The notes below the pieces were generated by a model that did no database searches, was not told the origin of the DNA, and was given only the letters and a program-made list of their open reading frames with translations. Source: Candidatus Bipolaricaulota bacterium (lineage in GTDB: Bacteria; Bipolaricaulota; Bipolaricaulia; UBA7950; UBA9294). Taken from it: DNA of 64,000 nt. The translations under genes were made by a program, and so were the position numbers. Positions 1 through 8,019 of this stretch are shown piece after piece. How positions within the stretch are numbered: position 1 is the first letter of the stretch; each line of letters opens with the position of its first letter. The DNA lies in contig JANQEA010000008.1 of the NCBI GenBank assembly GCA_028278555.1, positions 1-64,000 of the forward strand. The letters run 5' to 3'.

Positions 1-364
1 CGCCCTCGCCAGCGGGATGAAGCGGGTTGACGTGGGCGTCTACTCGATCATCCAGGCCGTCGTCGATGGAACGTTCGAGGGTGGCGTCGTCAGCCTCGGA
101 CTCGCCGAAGACGGTGTCGGGATCAGTGGGGAAGCCGATCTTGTCGAGTTCATCGACTTCGCCATCAACGCTGGAGTCGTCGATCCGGGCGCCTACGACA
201 CCATCGTGAGCAACTGGATGGCGAACCGGCAGACGGTCGCGAAGTGGATCTGGGACGCAGTCAACGAGTTGGAGGCCGGGATTCTCGACGGATCGATCGT
301 CGTTCCGACCGCGAACTCCGACGATGAGATCAACGCCATTCGAGCACAGTACCCGCTCGAGTAG
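1..364 (+). CDS. BMP-family (PnrA-like) substrate-binding lipoprotein, C-terminal part
   Basis: Only the last ~120 residues are present; the reading frame is open from base 2, so the gene begins before the window. The segment LASGMKRVDVGVYSIIQ followed by GGVVSLGLAEDGVGI is the typical C-terminal region of basic membrane protein (BMP/PnrA/Med) binding proteins, which deliver nucleosides or similar solutes to an ABC importer. The motif LxSxxKRVDVAVY before the last strands is highly conserved in that family. Signal peptide and ligand pocket are outside the window, so the substrate cannot be judged. It converges on the RIO kinase gene, with a strong shared terminator between them. Confidence 0.85.
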   Translation, partial: ALASGMKRVDVGVYSIIQAVVDGTFEGGVVSLGLAEDGVGISGEADLVEFIDFAINAGVVDPGAYDTIVSNWMANRQTVAKWIWDAVNELEAGILDGSIVVPTANSDDEINAIRAQYPLE

Positions 365-386
365 GTGTGCGACGTAAGTAGGGTAC

Positions 387-420
387 CGAGGGAGAGAGGA
401 GCTGTCTCCTCTCTCCCTCG
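387..420. terminator. Bidirectional rho-independent terminator
   Basis: Perfect 15-bp stem (CGAGGGAGAGAGGAG and its complement) with a 4-nt CTGT loop, placed between two convergent genes: the BMP lipoprotein on + and the RIO kinase on -. Only short T-runs follow, but the stem is long and has no mismatch. Confidence 0.85.
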
Positions 421-491
421 ATTCTGGCCTCTAGACCACACTGCCGGAGAGAGGCCCAGTGGCGAGCTACGCAAAGTCGCCCGGATGTGCC

Positions 492-1280
492 TCACAGCTC
501 GGCCCGCTGGTATCTCCTCCAGAGTTCGTCCGTGACTCCGGATGGATCGACCGTTACGCCATGTTGCGCGAAGAACGAACAGACGTTCTCGACGTCACGC
601 CGGAGGAGCTCCGGCGCGGCGCGATTGAACCGCGCGTCGACGACCTGCGGTACGTCGATGATTCGCGCCTCGCCCTCCCATACGAGGATGTTGTACGGTG
701 AGAGGTCTCCGTGAACGAGGTGCCGACGGAGCATCCGAGCGATGTCGCACATCACTTGCTCGTAGAGGGACTCCGCTGCTTCTCGATCGAGCTTGACTCC
801 GTGCAGGTGCGGAGCCGGTCCGGCGCCGTTTCCGATGAACTCCATCAGGATGGCGCGTCCTTGAAGCGCGATCGGCGCCGGTGTGCTCGCGCCGGCGACT
901 GCGAGGCGACGAAGATTGTCGTACTCCGCCCCGACCCAGAGCCCGTTGGCGACGGCCCGCCCGAACGCGGATCCCGCTTGGATTGCACGGATCGTCCGGG
1001 CCTTCAGTTCCCGTTCCCGGCCTTCGAAGTACGTTGGATCCCGCTTGTGGGTCCCCTCGGCGTGTTGTCGATAGACCTTCGCTGCCAGGTATCTCCGCCG
1101 GGTCGACGGGTGGGCGCGGCAGCAGTAGACGGTCCCTTCCTTTCCGCTCGTCAGCTGAGCATGCACGCGGGTGATCAGTCCCTGATCGACGAACACGTCG
1201 AGTTCGGGAACGCCGACGGTTGTCTCCGCATAGATTCCTTTCGATTCCAGGTCGCGTTGCGCGGCCGGATGCAAATGCAA
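492..1280 (-). CDS. RIO-type serine/atypical protein kinase
   Basis: 262 aa. The RIO kinase signature is complete: nucleotide loop SGKEGTV at ~45-51, catalytic lysine in AAKVY (~K68), catalytic loop HGDLSPYN at ~190-197 (Asp192, Asn197) and the metal-binding IIDVPQ at ~207-212, where RIO proteins have IDxxQ in place of DFG. Length and order fit a compact RIO1-like kinase without the eukaryotic extensions. The start is TTG at 1280, chosen because AAGGAGG lies five bases upstream. In archaea and eukaryotes RIO kinases act in small-subunit ribosome maturation; the bacterial role is not established. It lies downstream of the GyrI-like gene on the same strand, with a 266-bp gap. Confidence 0.88.
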   Translation of the reverse strand: MHLHPAAQRDLESKGIYAETTVGVPELDVFVDQGLITRVHAQLTSGKEGTVYCCRAHPSTRRRYLAAKVYRQHAEGTHKRDPTYFEGRERELKARTIRAIQAGSAFGRAVANGLWVGAEYDNLRRLAVAGASTPAPIALQGRAILMEFIGNGAGPAPHLHGVKLDREAAESLYEQVMCDIARMLRRHLVHGDLSPYNILVWEGEARIIDVPQVVDARFNRAAPELLRRDVENVCSFFAQHGVTVDPSGVTDELWRRYQRAEL

Positions 1281-1381
1281 GGATGCCTCCTTCGTTGCGA
1301 GTCATGGGTGTGAATCGGCTGCGTCAGGCGCTGCCTCACAAACAAAGGGAGCTTGAGTTGCCGAAGCGGGATTCGCTCGAC

Positions 1382-1432
1382 CTAGAGCTGATGCACGGAG
1401 GCAGCGGGCTTGACGTTTCGTCGGACAGTCAC
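1382..1432 (-). CDS. Possible 16-residue leader peptide before the RIO kinase
   Basis: A GTG-started reading frame of 16 codons (MTVRRNVKPAASVHQL) begins six bases after a strong AGGAGG Shine-Dalgarno sequence, in the 266-bp gap upstream of the RIO kinase. Just upstream, at 1461-1475, is a perfect 7-bp inverted repeat (GCCACAT-g-ATGTGGC) that could be an operator. The reading frame is short enough to be chance; the strong ribosome-binding site is the only support. Confidence 0.25.
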   Translation of the reverse strand: MTVRRNVKPAASVHQL

Positions 1433-1546
1433 TTCGCGCCTCCTTTTTCTGTTCGATCATGCCACATGATGTGGCTTGGGCATCGACGTGCGGAGAGTAG
1501 CCGGAATTCTGCGGATCGTCAACGTCGGGAACCGGTTCGTGCGGGG

Positions 1547-2644
1547 CTAGAGAAAACCGGGAGGAATGTGGACGGCGAAGAGGCACGCGTCCGCCCCCTC
1601 GAGCATCGTCTCGACGAGGTCGACCGTCGGCTTCTCGCCGAAGACGATCTCCCACTCCTGGACGTACCAACCACCGGAGCAATGGCAGAAAGTTCGCGAG
1701 ACCGGTTTCCCTTCGCGGATCGCATCGCGGACGAGCGGACAGAAGCAGGCGTGGTAGCGCTTCTCGACCGGGTCGGTCGCCTGCTCGTACGCCTCCAGTC
1801 GAGCCGGTCTCCGTTCGATCATGAGGAGCGGTTCGTCGCCCGATTCGTCGATCGAGTACTTCCCGCCGAGCAGTGTCTCCTCGGTGATCCGCTTCACCAG
1901 CGCTCGCAGATCGTGACCGGAATCGTCCCATGCCTGCTTGAGAACTTCCCCGCTCTGCACGATGTGATGGTGGGCGCATGCGTTGAGGATGCACGCGCGA
2001 TCCCGCTCGCTCGCGACCTCCCGATCGAGCCGTTCCACGGCTCCGTGGACCCATTCCGCGGCCAGTTTCCCGTCGAGCGCTTCGACGAGCCCAGCGCTTC
2101 CAGCGAGGATCCGTTCGGCGGCATCGGCACCGACGCACGCGGAGACCCCCTTCCGGAAGGCGTCGAGCCAGATCGGCATTTGGTAGGAGTACTGGATCTC
2201 GAGGACGACCCGTTCGTTCTCCGTGCCGATGGAGTCGAGTCCGTCGTGGTAGATGAAGCGCTGCGGATCGTCTCCGACGAGAACGCCTGTGCTCCGGATG
2301 AACTCGACGAACCCGGCCCACGTGTCGGCGAGGTTGGTCCCGCCCGGGCCGCCGGTCAACGGCCCCTCATGGGTGAAGGAGAAGACCGGAATCTCGGGGA
2401 GGGGCTTGGCTGTGAATCCCTCGACCTCGGCGGATTCCTCGATGGGGAACGCCAGCTCGAAGTCGACCACGCCGTCGCGAGGGAATCCGAGCTGAAGCGC
2501 CATTGGAGGACCGATGAGCACGTCGCGGACGCTCGGAAGGAGCCCGGCGAGGCCCTTTGCAACCTCGGTCTGATCGGCGAGCGATCGTCGCACCGCCAGA
2601 ACACGGAGCGGCTTCGGGTACTTGATCTGGATGTCAAGGGCCAT
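1547..2644 (-). CDS. GyrI-like effector-binding domain fused to a DUF6144-like cysteine-motif domain
   Basis: 365 aa. The N-terminal ~160 residues look like a GyrI-like/AraC effector-binding (SOUL-type) small-molecule domain: LRVLAVRRSLADQTE, then a VVDFELAFPI strand and a LEIQYSYQ end. The C-terminal ~190 residues carry the cysteine pattern YHACFCPLVRD ... FCHCSGGW ... CLFAVHIP, which I recognise as the DUF6144-type domain often paired with an L-2-amino-thiazoline hydrolase-like region. ATG at 2644 is preceded by AAGGAG at good spacing. No signal peptide, so cytoplasmic. It may be a ligand-responsive enzyme; the reaction is unknown. Confidence 0.6.
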   Translation of the reverse strand: MALDIQIKYPKPLRVLAVRRSLADQTEVAKGLAGLLPSVRDVLIGPPMALQLGFPRDGVVDFELAFPIEESAEVEGFTAKPLPEIPVFSFTHEGPLTGGPGGTNLADTWAGFVEFIRSTGVLVGDDPQRFIYHDGLDSIGTENERVVLEIQYSYQMPIWLDAFRKGVSACVGADAAERILAGSAGLVEALDGKLAAEWVHGAVERLDREVASERDRACILNACAHHHIVQSGEVLKQAWDDSGHDLRALVKRITEETLLGGKYSIDESGDEPLLMIERRPARLEAYEQATDPVEKRYHACFCPLVRDAIREGKPVSRTFCHCSGGWYVQEWEIVFGEKPTVDLVETMLEGADACLFAVHIPPGFL

Positions 2645-2743
2645 GCGAACTCCTTCTTCTCAGTGGGTCGGAACTCAATCCTAGCCTGCCGTGGTTGCGT
2701 TGCTCCAGCGTCTCGCGTGCTTGTGGCCTAGCACCTCCCGGGC

Positions 2744-2772
2744 TTGACGCCGGGTCGGACTCCCCGTAGGGT
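2744..2772 (+). promoter_or_regulatory. Sigma70-type promoter for the barrel protein gene
   Basis: TTGACG, 17-bp spacer, TAGGGT; predicted start of transcription ~65 bp before the ATG at 2845. Confidence 0.5.
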
Positions 2773-2844
2773 TCGTGCAGATTCACGCCCAATCGGGAGA
2801 CAACGCGGCGAAGCGTGAGTCGAGTTCCTCGAGAGGAGTCCGAG

Positions 2845-3333
2845 ATGCACAGACGAATCGTCAGCCTGCTGTTGGTCCTGCTGTTTGGGTGCTGTCTGGT
2901 CTGGGCGGAAGACGCTGATCCGTCTATCGATGAGGCGAATCTCTCCGCCGAGAGAACCCTCGGCGTCGGAATGCAGCTCGACTTCCCGTTCGGGGGGCTC
3001 CTCTCCGGCCGATACTGGTTCGCGCCCGACTTCGCCGGCGAGGCGATCCTCTTCCTCTGGGGATATGCAAGCGAGGTTGAAGGGACGCTGACGGCCCGTG
3101 CCCTCTACCGGATTGCCGATCGACCCGTCGTCGACTTCTACAGCGCGGCCGGGGTTTCGATGCCCGTCTCACCGTACGGCTGGGAGCCGGTCATTCTCTC
3201 CGCGACAGGAGGAATCGAGTTCGGTTTCCGATTCGCACCGAGCCTCGCCTGGAACATCGAGTTTGGCGTCGCCTACACGACCGACGGAGAATTGTCGATG
3301 GTCTTCGGAACCGGGATCCACTTCTACTTCTAG
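2845..3333 (+). CDS. Small predicted outer-membrane beta-barrel protein
   Basis: 162 aa from the ATG at 2845, chosen over an upstream GTG at 2815 because GAGAGGAG stands at the right distance before it and the protein then starts directly with a signal peptide (RRIVSLLLVLLFGCCLVWA, cleavage near VWAED). The mature part is a run of alternating hydrophobic/polar strands rich in Gly and aromatic residues and ends in a C-terminal Phe (GTGIHFYF), as outer-membrane barrels do. The size suggests an 8-stranded OmpA/OmpW-like barrel. No specific family was recognised. Confidence 0.6.
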   Translation: MHRRIVSLLLVLLFGCCLVWAEDADPSIDEANLSAERTLGVGMQLDFPFGGLLSGRYWFAPDFAGEAILFLWGYASEVEGTLTARALYRIADRPVVDFYSAAGVSMPVSPYGWEPVILSATGGIEFGFRFAPSLAWNIEFGVAYTTDGELSMVFGTGIHFYF

Positions 3334-3351
3334 GGTCATCCGCGGTGGGCG

Positions 3352-4764
3352 CTACGACTCAGAAGCGCCTTCGGAAAAACGGAATCCCTTCTCTTGGAAG
3401 AGGCGGGCGCACGCCTCGACGACATCCGCATCGTAGGAACGGCCGGCATTCTTCGTGATCTCATCCAGGGCAACGTCGAGGCCGAGCGCCGGACGATACG
3501 GGCGGTGGCTCGAGATCGCCTCGACGGTATCGGCGACGGCGATGATCCTCGCTTCGAGGTGGATCCGATCTCCCTGGAGGCCGTTGGGATAACCTGAGCC
3601 ATCGATCCGCTCATGGTGTTGCAGGACGAACGTTGCCACCGGCCATGGGAACTCGATGTTCTCCAGGATGTCGTAGGCCATCTGTGGGTGCCCCTGCATG
3701 AGGGCCATCTCGACCTCCGTGAGCGCGGTCGGTTTGGTCAGAATCTCTGCCGGGACACCGATCTTCCCGATGTCGTGTAGCAGTCCCGCGACCTCGAGCG
3801 ACTCGAGCCGCTCACGATCGAAACCGAGTTCGCTTCCGATGGCCACGGCGAGCTCGGTCACCTTTCGCTGATGGCCCGCTGTGTAGGGATCGCGGCTTTC
3901 GGTCGTCATGGCGATCGCGTGAATCGACCCCCAGAGCGACCTGCGGAGCGCCGCCTCCGCCTCCCTTCGGTCGGTGATATCACGGACGATGCTGATCCAC
4001 GCCTTCTTTCCCATGTACTCGACTTCGGCCGTGTGGATCTCGACCGGGAACTCCTCGCCGTCCTTCGTGACATGCGTGTAGCGCTTGAGGGAAACGTCGT
4101 CTTCGTTGTTCACGTTGACGATGACTTGCTCTCTCTCGTTCGGCGGGTGCAGGGAATCCGGGGTCATGGATTGCAGTTCGTCGATTCCGTATCCATAGCG
4201 GCGGAAGACGCTCTCGTTGCAGTCCAGGAATCGGTGCGTCTCCCTGTCATAGACGAAGACGGGGTCCGCGATGTTGGCGAACAGGATTCGGTATCTCTCC
4301 TCGGAGTCCCGAAGCTGGAGGGTCCGCTCATTGACGAGGTTCTCCAGTCGCTCTCGGTACTCCCAGTTCTCCGACTCAAGGCGGAGGTTCGCATCGATCA
4401 GCTTCTTCTTCTCGGCCGCTGCTGAGATCGCGTTGGTGATGCTTTCCCTGGAGATCGGTTTGGCGAGGTAATCGAACGCCCCTTTTCTCACTGCTTCCGA
4501 GGCGCTCTCCACCTCGGGCTCGCCGGTGATGATGATGACCTGCGCATAGGGCTGAATCTCGCGGATGTCACCGAGCAGCGCGATGCCGGTCTTGCGGGGA
4601 AGGATGATGTCCGTGACGACGACATCGAACGCTTCTTCCCGAAGCATATCGAGAGCCTCGAGCGCGTTGCTCGCGCGAGAGACTTCGTGGCCGTCCTTTG
4701 CCGCAAAGACGGCCAGGCTCGTTCGGATGCTCTCCTCGTCATCGACGATCAAGACACGAGCCAT
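3352..4764 (-). CDS. Response regulator: receiver - PAS - HD-GYP phosphodiesterase
   Basis: 470 aa. Receiver domain at 1-120 with acidic pocket (VDDEES), phosphoacceptor Asp52 in VVTDIILP and the conserved Lys in LAKP. A coiled segment follows, then a PAS domain (~150-275, ending IVRDITDRREAE). The HD-GYP domain is at ~285-455 with LLHDIGKIGVP and HHERIDGSGYPNGL, the metal and GYP signatures of cyclic-di-GMP phosphodiesterases. It is the third gene of an operon, 24 bp after the histidine kinase that probably phosphorylates it. The inferred output is c-di-GMP turnover in response to the ligand seen by the operon's binding protein. Confidence 0.9.
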   Translation of the reverse strand: MARVLIVDDEESIRTSLAVFAAKDGHEVSRASNALEALDMLREEAFDVVVTDIILPRKTGIALLGDIREIQPYAQVIIITGEPEVESASEAVRKGAFDYLAKPISRESITNAISAAAEKKKLIDANLRLESENWEYRERLENLVNERTLQLRDSEERYRILFANIADPVFVYDRETHRFLDCNESVFRRYGYGIDELQSMTPDSLHPPNEREQVIVNVNNEDDVSLKRYTHVTKDGEEFPVEIHTAEVEYMGKKAWISIVRDITDRREAEAALRRSLWGSIHAIAMTTESRDPYTAGHQRKVTELAVAIGSELGFDRERLESLEVAGLLHDIGKIGVPAEILTKPTALTEVEMALMQGHPQMAYDILENIEFPWPVATFVLQHHERIDGSGYPNGLQGDRIHLEARIIAVADTVEAISSHRPYRPALGLDVALDEITKNAGRSYDADVVEACARLFQEKGFRFSEGASES

Positions 4765-4788
4765 TCATCCTCCCTTCGGCGGAGCTGC

Positions 4789-6318
4789 CTAGTGTTCCGC
4801 TTCTTCCACATGGCCATGGGACCATCCGTTGTCGGCAGCGAGATCCATGTGGAATCGGGTGTGCTCTCCAGGATCGCTCTCGACCCACAGCCGGCCCTTA
4901 TGCTCGCGCACGATGCCGAAGCTGACCGAAAGTCCCAACCCTGTCCCTTCGTCTCGGGGTTTCGTTGTGAAGAAGGGGTCGAAGATCCGTTCGAGCAACT
5001 CCTCCGGGATTCCCGGCCCGCGATCCTCGATGGTCATCCGAACCCACGTCTTCCCTTCGTTCTCGAACGGTCGCGCTGTGATTCGGAGGATCTTGTTCTC
5101 GTCGTACCCCGGATAGCGCTCGTTGAGAGCGTCGTGTGCGTTGGTGAGGAGATTGATCACGACCTGTTGAATCCGCTGACTCCGGCACTTCACCATCGGC
5201 AGATCCTCGGGGACGTCCACGTCGATCGTGATCTGATCCTTCCGCAGGATCGCAGTGACGAGGTTCAGTGAGTTGTCGATGATGTCTTTCAGGTCGGCCG
5301 GGCTGTGCGACTCCTTCTCCTGTCGAGCAAACGAGAGGAGGTTCCGGACAATCGTCGCTACCCGATTCCCTTCCTTCACGATTCCATCGGTGTAGGGTTT
5401 GATCGAGTCGTCGGCGACTTCGTCGGCGATCAGCTCCGCGTAGTTGATGATTCCCATGAGGGGGTTGTTGATCTCGTGAGCGACTCCGCTCGCTAAGGTC
5501 CCAATGGACTCGAGCTTCTGCTGCTGTCGAAGCTGAGCCTCGATCGTGCTTCGCTCTTCCTCAGCCCGCTTCCGCTCGATCCCTTCTTCCTTCAATCGGT
5601 GCGTCATCACATTGAAGGCGCGGGCCAGATCCCCGAGTTCGTCGCTGCCTCGTTCATCGACTCGATGGCTCAAGTCTCCCGAAGCGACAATCTCGGTTCC
5701 CTGACGCAACCTTTTGATTCTGGCAACGACTCCATTGCTCACCAGGATGACGAAGACCACGACCGCCGCGAGAATCGACAGCGTCAAGGCCATGACAAGG
5801 ACCGCGCCCCGTCGTTGCGTGCTCGCTACCCTGGACGCGGCCGACTCCGCGAGGCGAAACGCCTCGGTGACCATGATCTGCGCCTTCACGAGCAGTTGGC
5901 TGGCGAGCCGGCGTTCGCGGTCGAGCGTGAGATCGGACTCTCCGCCGGTCGGCGCGGGATCGGTCCGGTTCGCGACAAGCTGCGAGAAGAGCGGGGAAAG
6001 CTCTGCGTGGGTTTGGGCCACGTCGGCGAGGATCGCCTCTTCAGTGACGTCGCGGATGTCGATCCGCTCCAGGAGTTTCGCGAGGGAAGCGTGTCGAGTC
6101 TGCCACTGGGCCAGCGCCCGCTCTTCCCCGTATTGGAGGTAGTCGTTCATCACGACGCTCAGCTCGAAAACGCCCCGTACGATGTCGTCGACGGCCCGAT
6201 TCTGCTCGAGTGCCTCGTCGACTTGTCCCGAGGTCCAAACGAGAACGAAGCCGAGGACCAACACGGCAATCCCCCCACCGACGAGGACACTGAGTTGCAG
6301 CTTCGCGCGGATGCTCAT
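4789..6318 (-). CDS. Membrane histidine kinase with HAMP domain
   Basis: 509 aa. Transmembrane helix at ~10-29, a periplasmic helical sensor of ~140 residues, a second helix at ~172-194, HAMP to ~245, then the dimerisation/phosphoacceptor helix with His281 in SGVAHEINNPL. The ATPase domain has NLLTNAHDAL (N box), DRGPGIP (G1) and GTGLGLSV (G2). The SGVAHEINNPL type is typical of NtrB/complex-sensor kinases that pair with stand-alone regulators. It sits 14 bp after the binding-protein gene and 24 bp before the receiver/HD-GYP gene, so the three are probably co-transcribed. Confidence 0.9.
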   Translation of the reverse strand: MSIRAKLQLSVLVGGGIAVLVLGFVLVWTSGQVDEALEQNRAVDDIVRGVFELSVVMNDYLQYGEERALAQWQTRHASLAKLLERIDIRDVTEEAILADVAQTHAELSPLFSQLVANRTDPAPTGGESDLTLDRERRLASQLLVKAQIMVTEAFRLAESAASRVASTQRRGAVLVMALTLSILAAVVVFVILVSNGVVARIKRLRQGTEIVASGDLSHRVDERGSDELGDLARAFNVMTHRLKEEGIERKRAEEERSTIEAQLRQQQKLESIGTLASGVAHEINNPLMGIINYAELIADEVADDSIKPYTDGIVKEGNRVATIVRNLLSFARQEKESHSPADLKDIIDNSLNLVTAILRKDQITIDVDVPEDLPMVKCRSQRIQQVVINLLTNAHDALNERYPGYDENKILRITARPFENEGKTWVRMTIEDRGPGIPEELLERIFDPFFTTKPRDEGTGLGLSVSFGIVREHKGRLWVESDPGEHTRFHMDLAADNGWSHGHVEEAEH

Positions 6319-6332
6319 GGCACCACTCCGAT

Positions 6333-7373
6333 CTAGCGGATGATGGTGATCGTCTCCGGTCGGACTCCCTCCAGAGGGGCCGTCCAGAGGCGATCGAGGT
6401 AGTTGGGGATCGATGTCTTCTCAGTCAGTCCGTTTTCGATTCGCCATCTCGCTTCGTCCTCCATCGCAATCAGGAGGGCTTGAGGGAGGGTGACACGGAA
6501 TTCCTGTCGAGACCAGATGTACTCCATGTACTCCGATTCATACTCGAACCGATCCTGAATCACCTGGCGGGCCGCTGCGTCGTCGGCCTGCAAGAACTCC
6601 TCTGCCTGCACGACCGCGCGCACGAAGCGCTCCGCCGCTTCGGGATGGGTGCGGAGCCAATCCTCCTTGCCCACGAGAATGAAGTACAGATCCTGATCGC
6701 TTTGGCCGGGCCAGCCGGTGGCGTTTTCGCCGAGTCTCCTCCTGATCTCGTAGACATTCGGATCCCAGGTAAGGCCGGCGTCGATCTCCCCCCGGACGAT
6801 GGTCTCGACGATCTCAGACGGACTCAGATCGACGATCTCCACGTCCGCAAGTGATAGGCCGTGCAACAGCAAGAAGCGCCCCAGGAAGAACTCCCCGGCG
6901 CTCTTTCGTGTCACCCCGATCCGCTTCCCTCCCAGGTCGGGCGGAGACTGTATTCCATGATCGATTCTCGCGATGACTTCGTTCACCCTCGCGGTGGCGA
7001 TCGCACCGAAGATACGCAAGTCGTCGTGGTCGAAACTCTGGCTGACGAAGACGAACTCAGCCGTCGTGGCGATGTCCGCTTCGCCTGCAAGCAGGGCGTC
7101 GGCCGCCAGCTTGCCGGCCTCGAAGGGAAGGAGGGTGACATCCAGGCCGTTCTCCGAGAAGAAACCCCGATCTTCGGCGATCCAGACGAGGGCGGCTGTG
7201 TCTCCTGCATACGCTGCGATCGTGATCGCTTCCATCTCCGTGCCGACATCGACGGAGCGGCCGCATCCGACCATCATCATCAGCGCGCAAGCGGTGGCAA
7301 TCAGGCGCCAGATTGCAGGTTCTTGCTGTTTCCCCGAATCTCCATTCGCAACTTCCATGATTCTTACAACCAT
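6333..7373 (-). CDS. NMT1/SsuA-like substrate-binding lipoprotein of a sensory operon
   Basis: 346 aa. A lipobox (MMVGC, Cys near residue 38) follows a hydrophobic stretch, so the protein is membrane-anchored outside the cytoplasm. The fold is that of ABC solute-binding proteins of the NMT1/THI5/SsuA group: ITIAAYAGDTAALVWIAEDRGFF at the start, then ADIATTAEFVFV and GGKRIGVTRKSAGEFFLG. No permease or ATPase gene is nearby; instead a histidine kinase follows after 14 bp. I infer that it presents a ligand to the kinase rather than importing it. Start choice is uncertain: ATG at 7358 is an alternative. Confidence 0.82.
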   Translation of the reverse strand: MVVRIMEVANGDSGKQQEPAIWRLIATACALMMMVGCGRSVDVGTEMEAITIAAYAGDTAALVWIAEDRGFFSENGLDVTLLPFEAGKLAADALLAGEADIATTAEFVFVSQSFDHDDLRIFGAIATARVNEVIARIDHGIQSPPDLGGKRIGVTRKSAGEFFLGRFLLLHGLSLADVEIVDLSPSEIVETIVRGEIDAGLTWDPNVYEIRRRLGENATGWPGQSDQDLYFILVGKEDWLRTHPEAAERFVRAVVQAEEFLQADDAAARQVIQDRFEYESEYMEYIWSRQEFRVTLPQALLIAMEDEARWRIENGLTEKTSIPNYLDRLWTAPLEGVRPETITIIR

Positions 7374-7539
7374 AATGCCCTATTCATCCAACGCAATACA
7401 AGAGGCAAGGGTTTCTGATGGATCGTCCGGGATTCTCGGATTTGTGGGAAGACGAGATTCCCGTCGCCGAAGCGTCCCCTGGCAGGCGTCTTCTTCTGCG
7501 CAGCGCAGACTGGTAGAGCTTGCCTGGACCACCACCCGC

Positions 7540-7968
7540 GAGAATGGTGAAGTCATGCTCTCCCGTGTCGCCGAAGTGTGAAGCGGCCATGCGAAACCGC
7601 CATCTTGCGCTACTCATCAACGCAAGAACGGAGCAAGCTCCCTGGATGCTCCGTTCTTGCCCGCGAATGCCCACGTTGCTGTCCGCGGAATGTCGTTGTC
7701 CCACCAGCACACGAACGTCACCAACGAGAGAATGCCGGCCGGCATTCTCTCACGTGTCGCCGTGGTGTGAAGCGGCTATGTGAGACCGCCAACTTGCGCT
7801 ACTCATCAACGCAAGAGCGGAGCAAGCTCCCTGGATGCTCCGTTCTTGCCCGCGAATGCCCACGTTGCTGTCCGCGGAATGCCGTTGTCCCACCAGCACA
7901 CGAACGTCACCAACGAGAGAATGCCGATCGGCATTCTCTCACGTGTCGCTGCTCCGTGCAGCGACACG
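7540..7968 (+). repeat. Tandem array of ~189-bp hairpin-bearing repeat units
   Basis: Two full units (7564-7752 and 7753-7941) and the start of a third (from 7942) repeat with an exact 189-bp period. Each unit holds hairpin H1 (14-bp arms GCAAGAACGGAGCA/complement at 7622-7660; second copy 7811-7849 with one wobble) and H2, a perfect 26-nt palindrome (7726-7751 with centre GGCC; 7915-7940 with centre GATC, so the change kept the symmetry). A decayed H2 lies at 7540-7563. The last unit starts with H3, CGTGTCGCTGC-5nt-GCAGCGACACG (7942-7968). Because 189 is a multiple of three, long false reading frames run through the array. The rest of the gap (7374-7539) shows nothing I recognise. Confidence 0.9.
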
Positions 7969-7970
7969 CA

Positions 7971-8001
7971 TTCATCGTGGATTCATCTACCGCCGTATAC
8001 T
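7971..8001 (+). promoter_or_regulatory. TTCAT direct-repeat operator plus -10 box of the two-component operon
   Basis: TTCAT at 7971-7975 and again at 7982-7986 (11 bp start to start), followed nine bases later by TATACT (7996-8001). The repeats cover the place of a -35 box, as at PhoB/OmpR-activated promoters. The same repeat pair occurs before four other gene units in this window, which makes the encoded regulator the obvious candidate ligand (inference). Confidence 0.6.
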
Positions 8002-8019
8002 CGGCGCGAGGAGGCGGGT

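Noticed and set aside
1220..2731. 503-codon + strand frame opposite the GyrI-like gene
   Set aside because: Antisense shadow in GC-rich DNA; the minus-strand gene has domain matches and a good ribosome-binding site.
7540..7968. CRISPR array
   Set aside because: Only two to three units with a 189-bp period, no short direct repeats with unique spacers, no cas genes.
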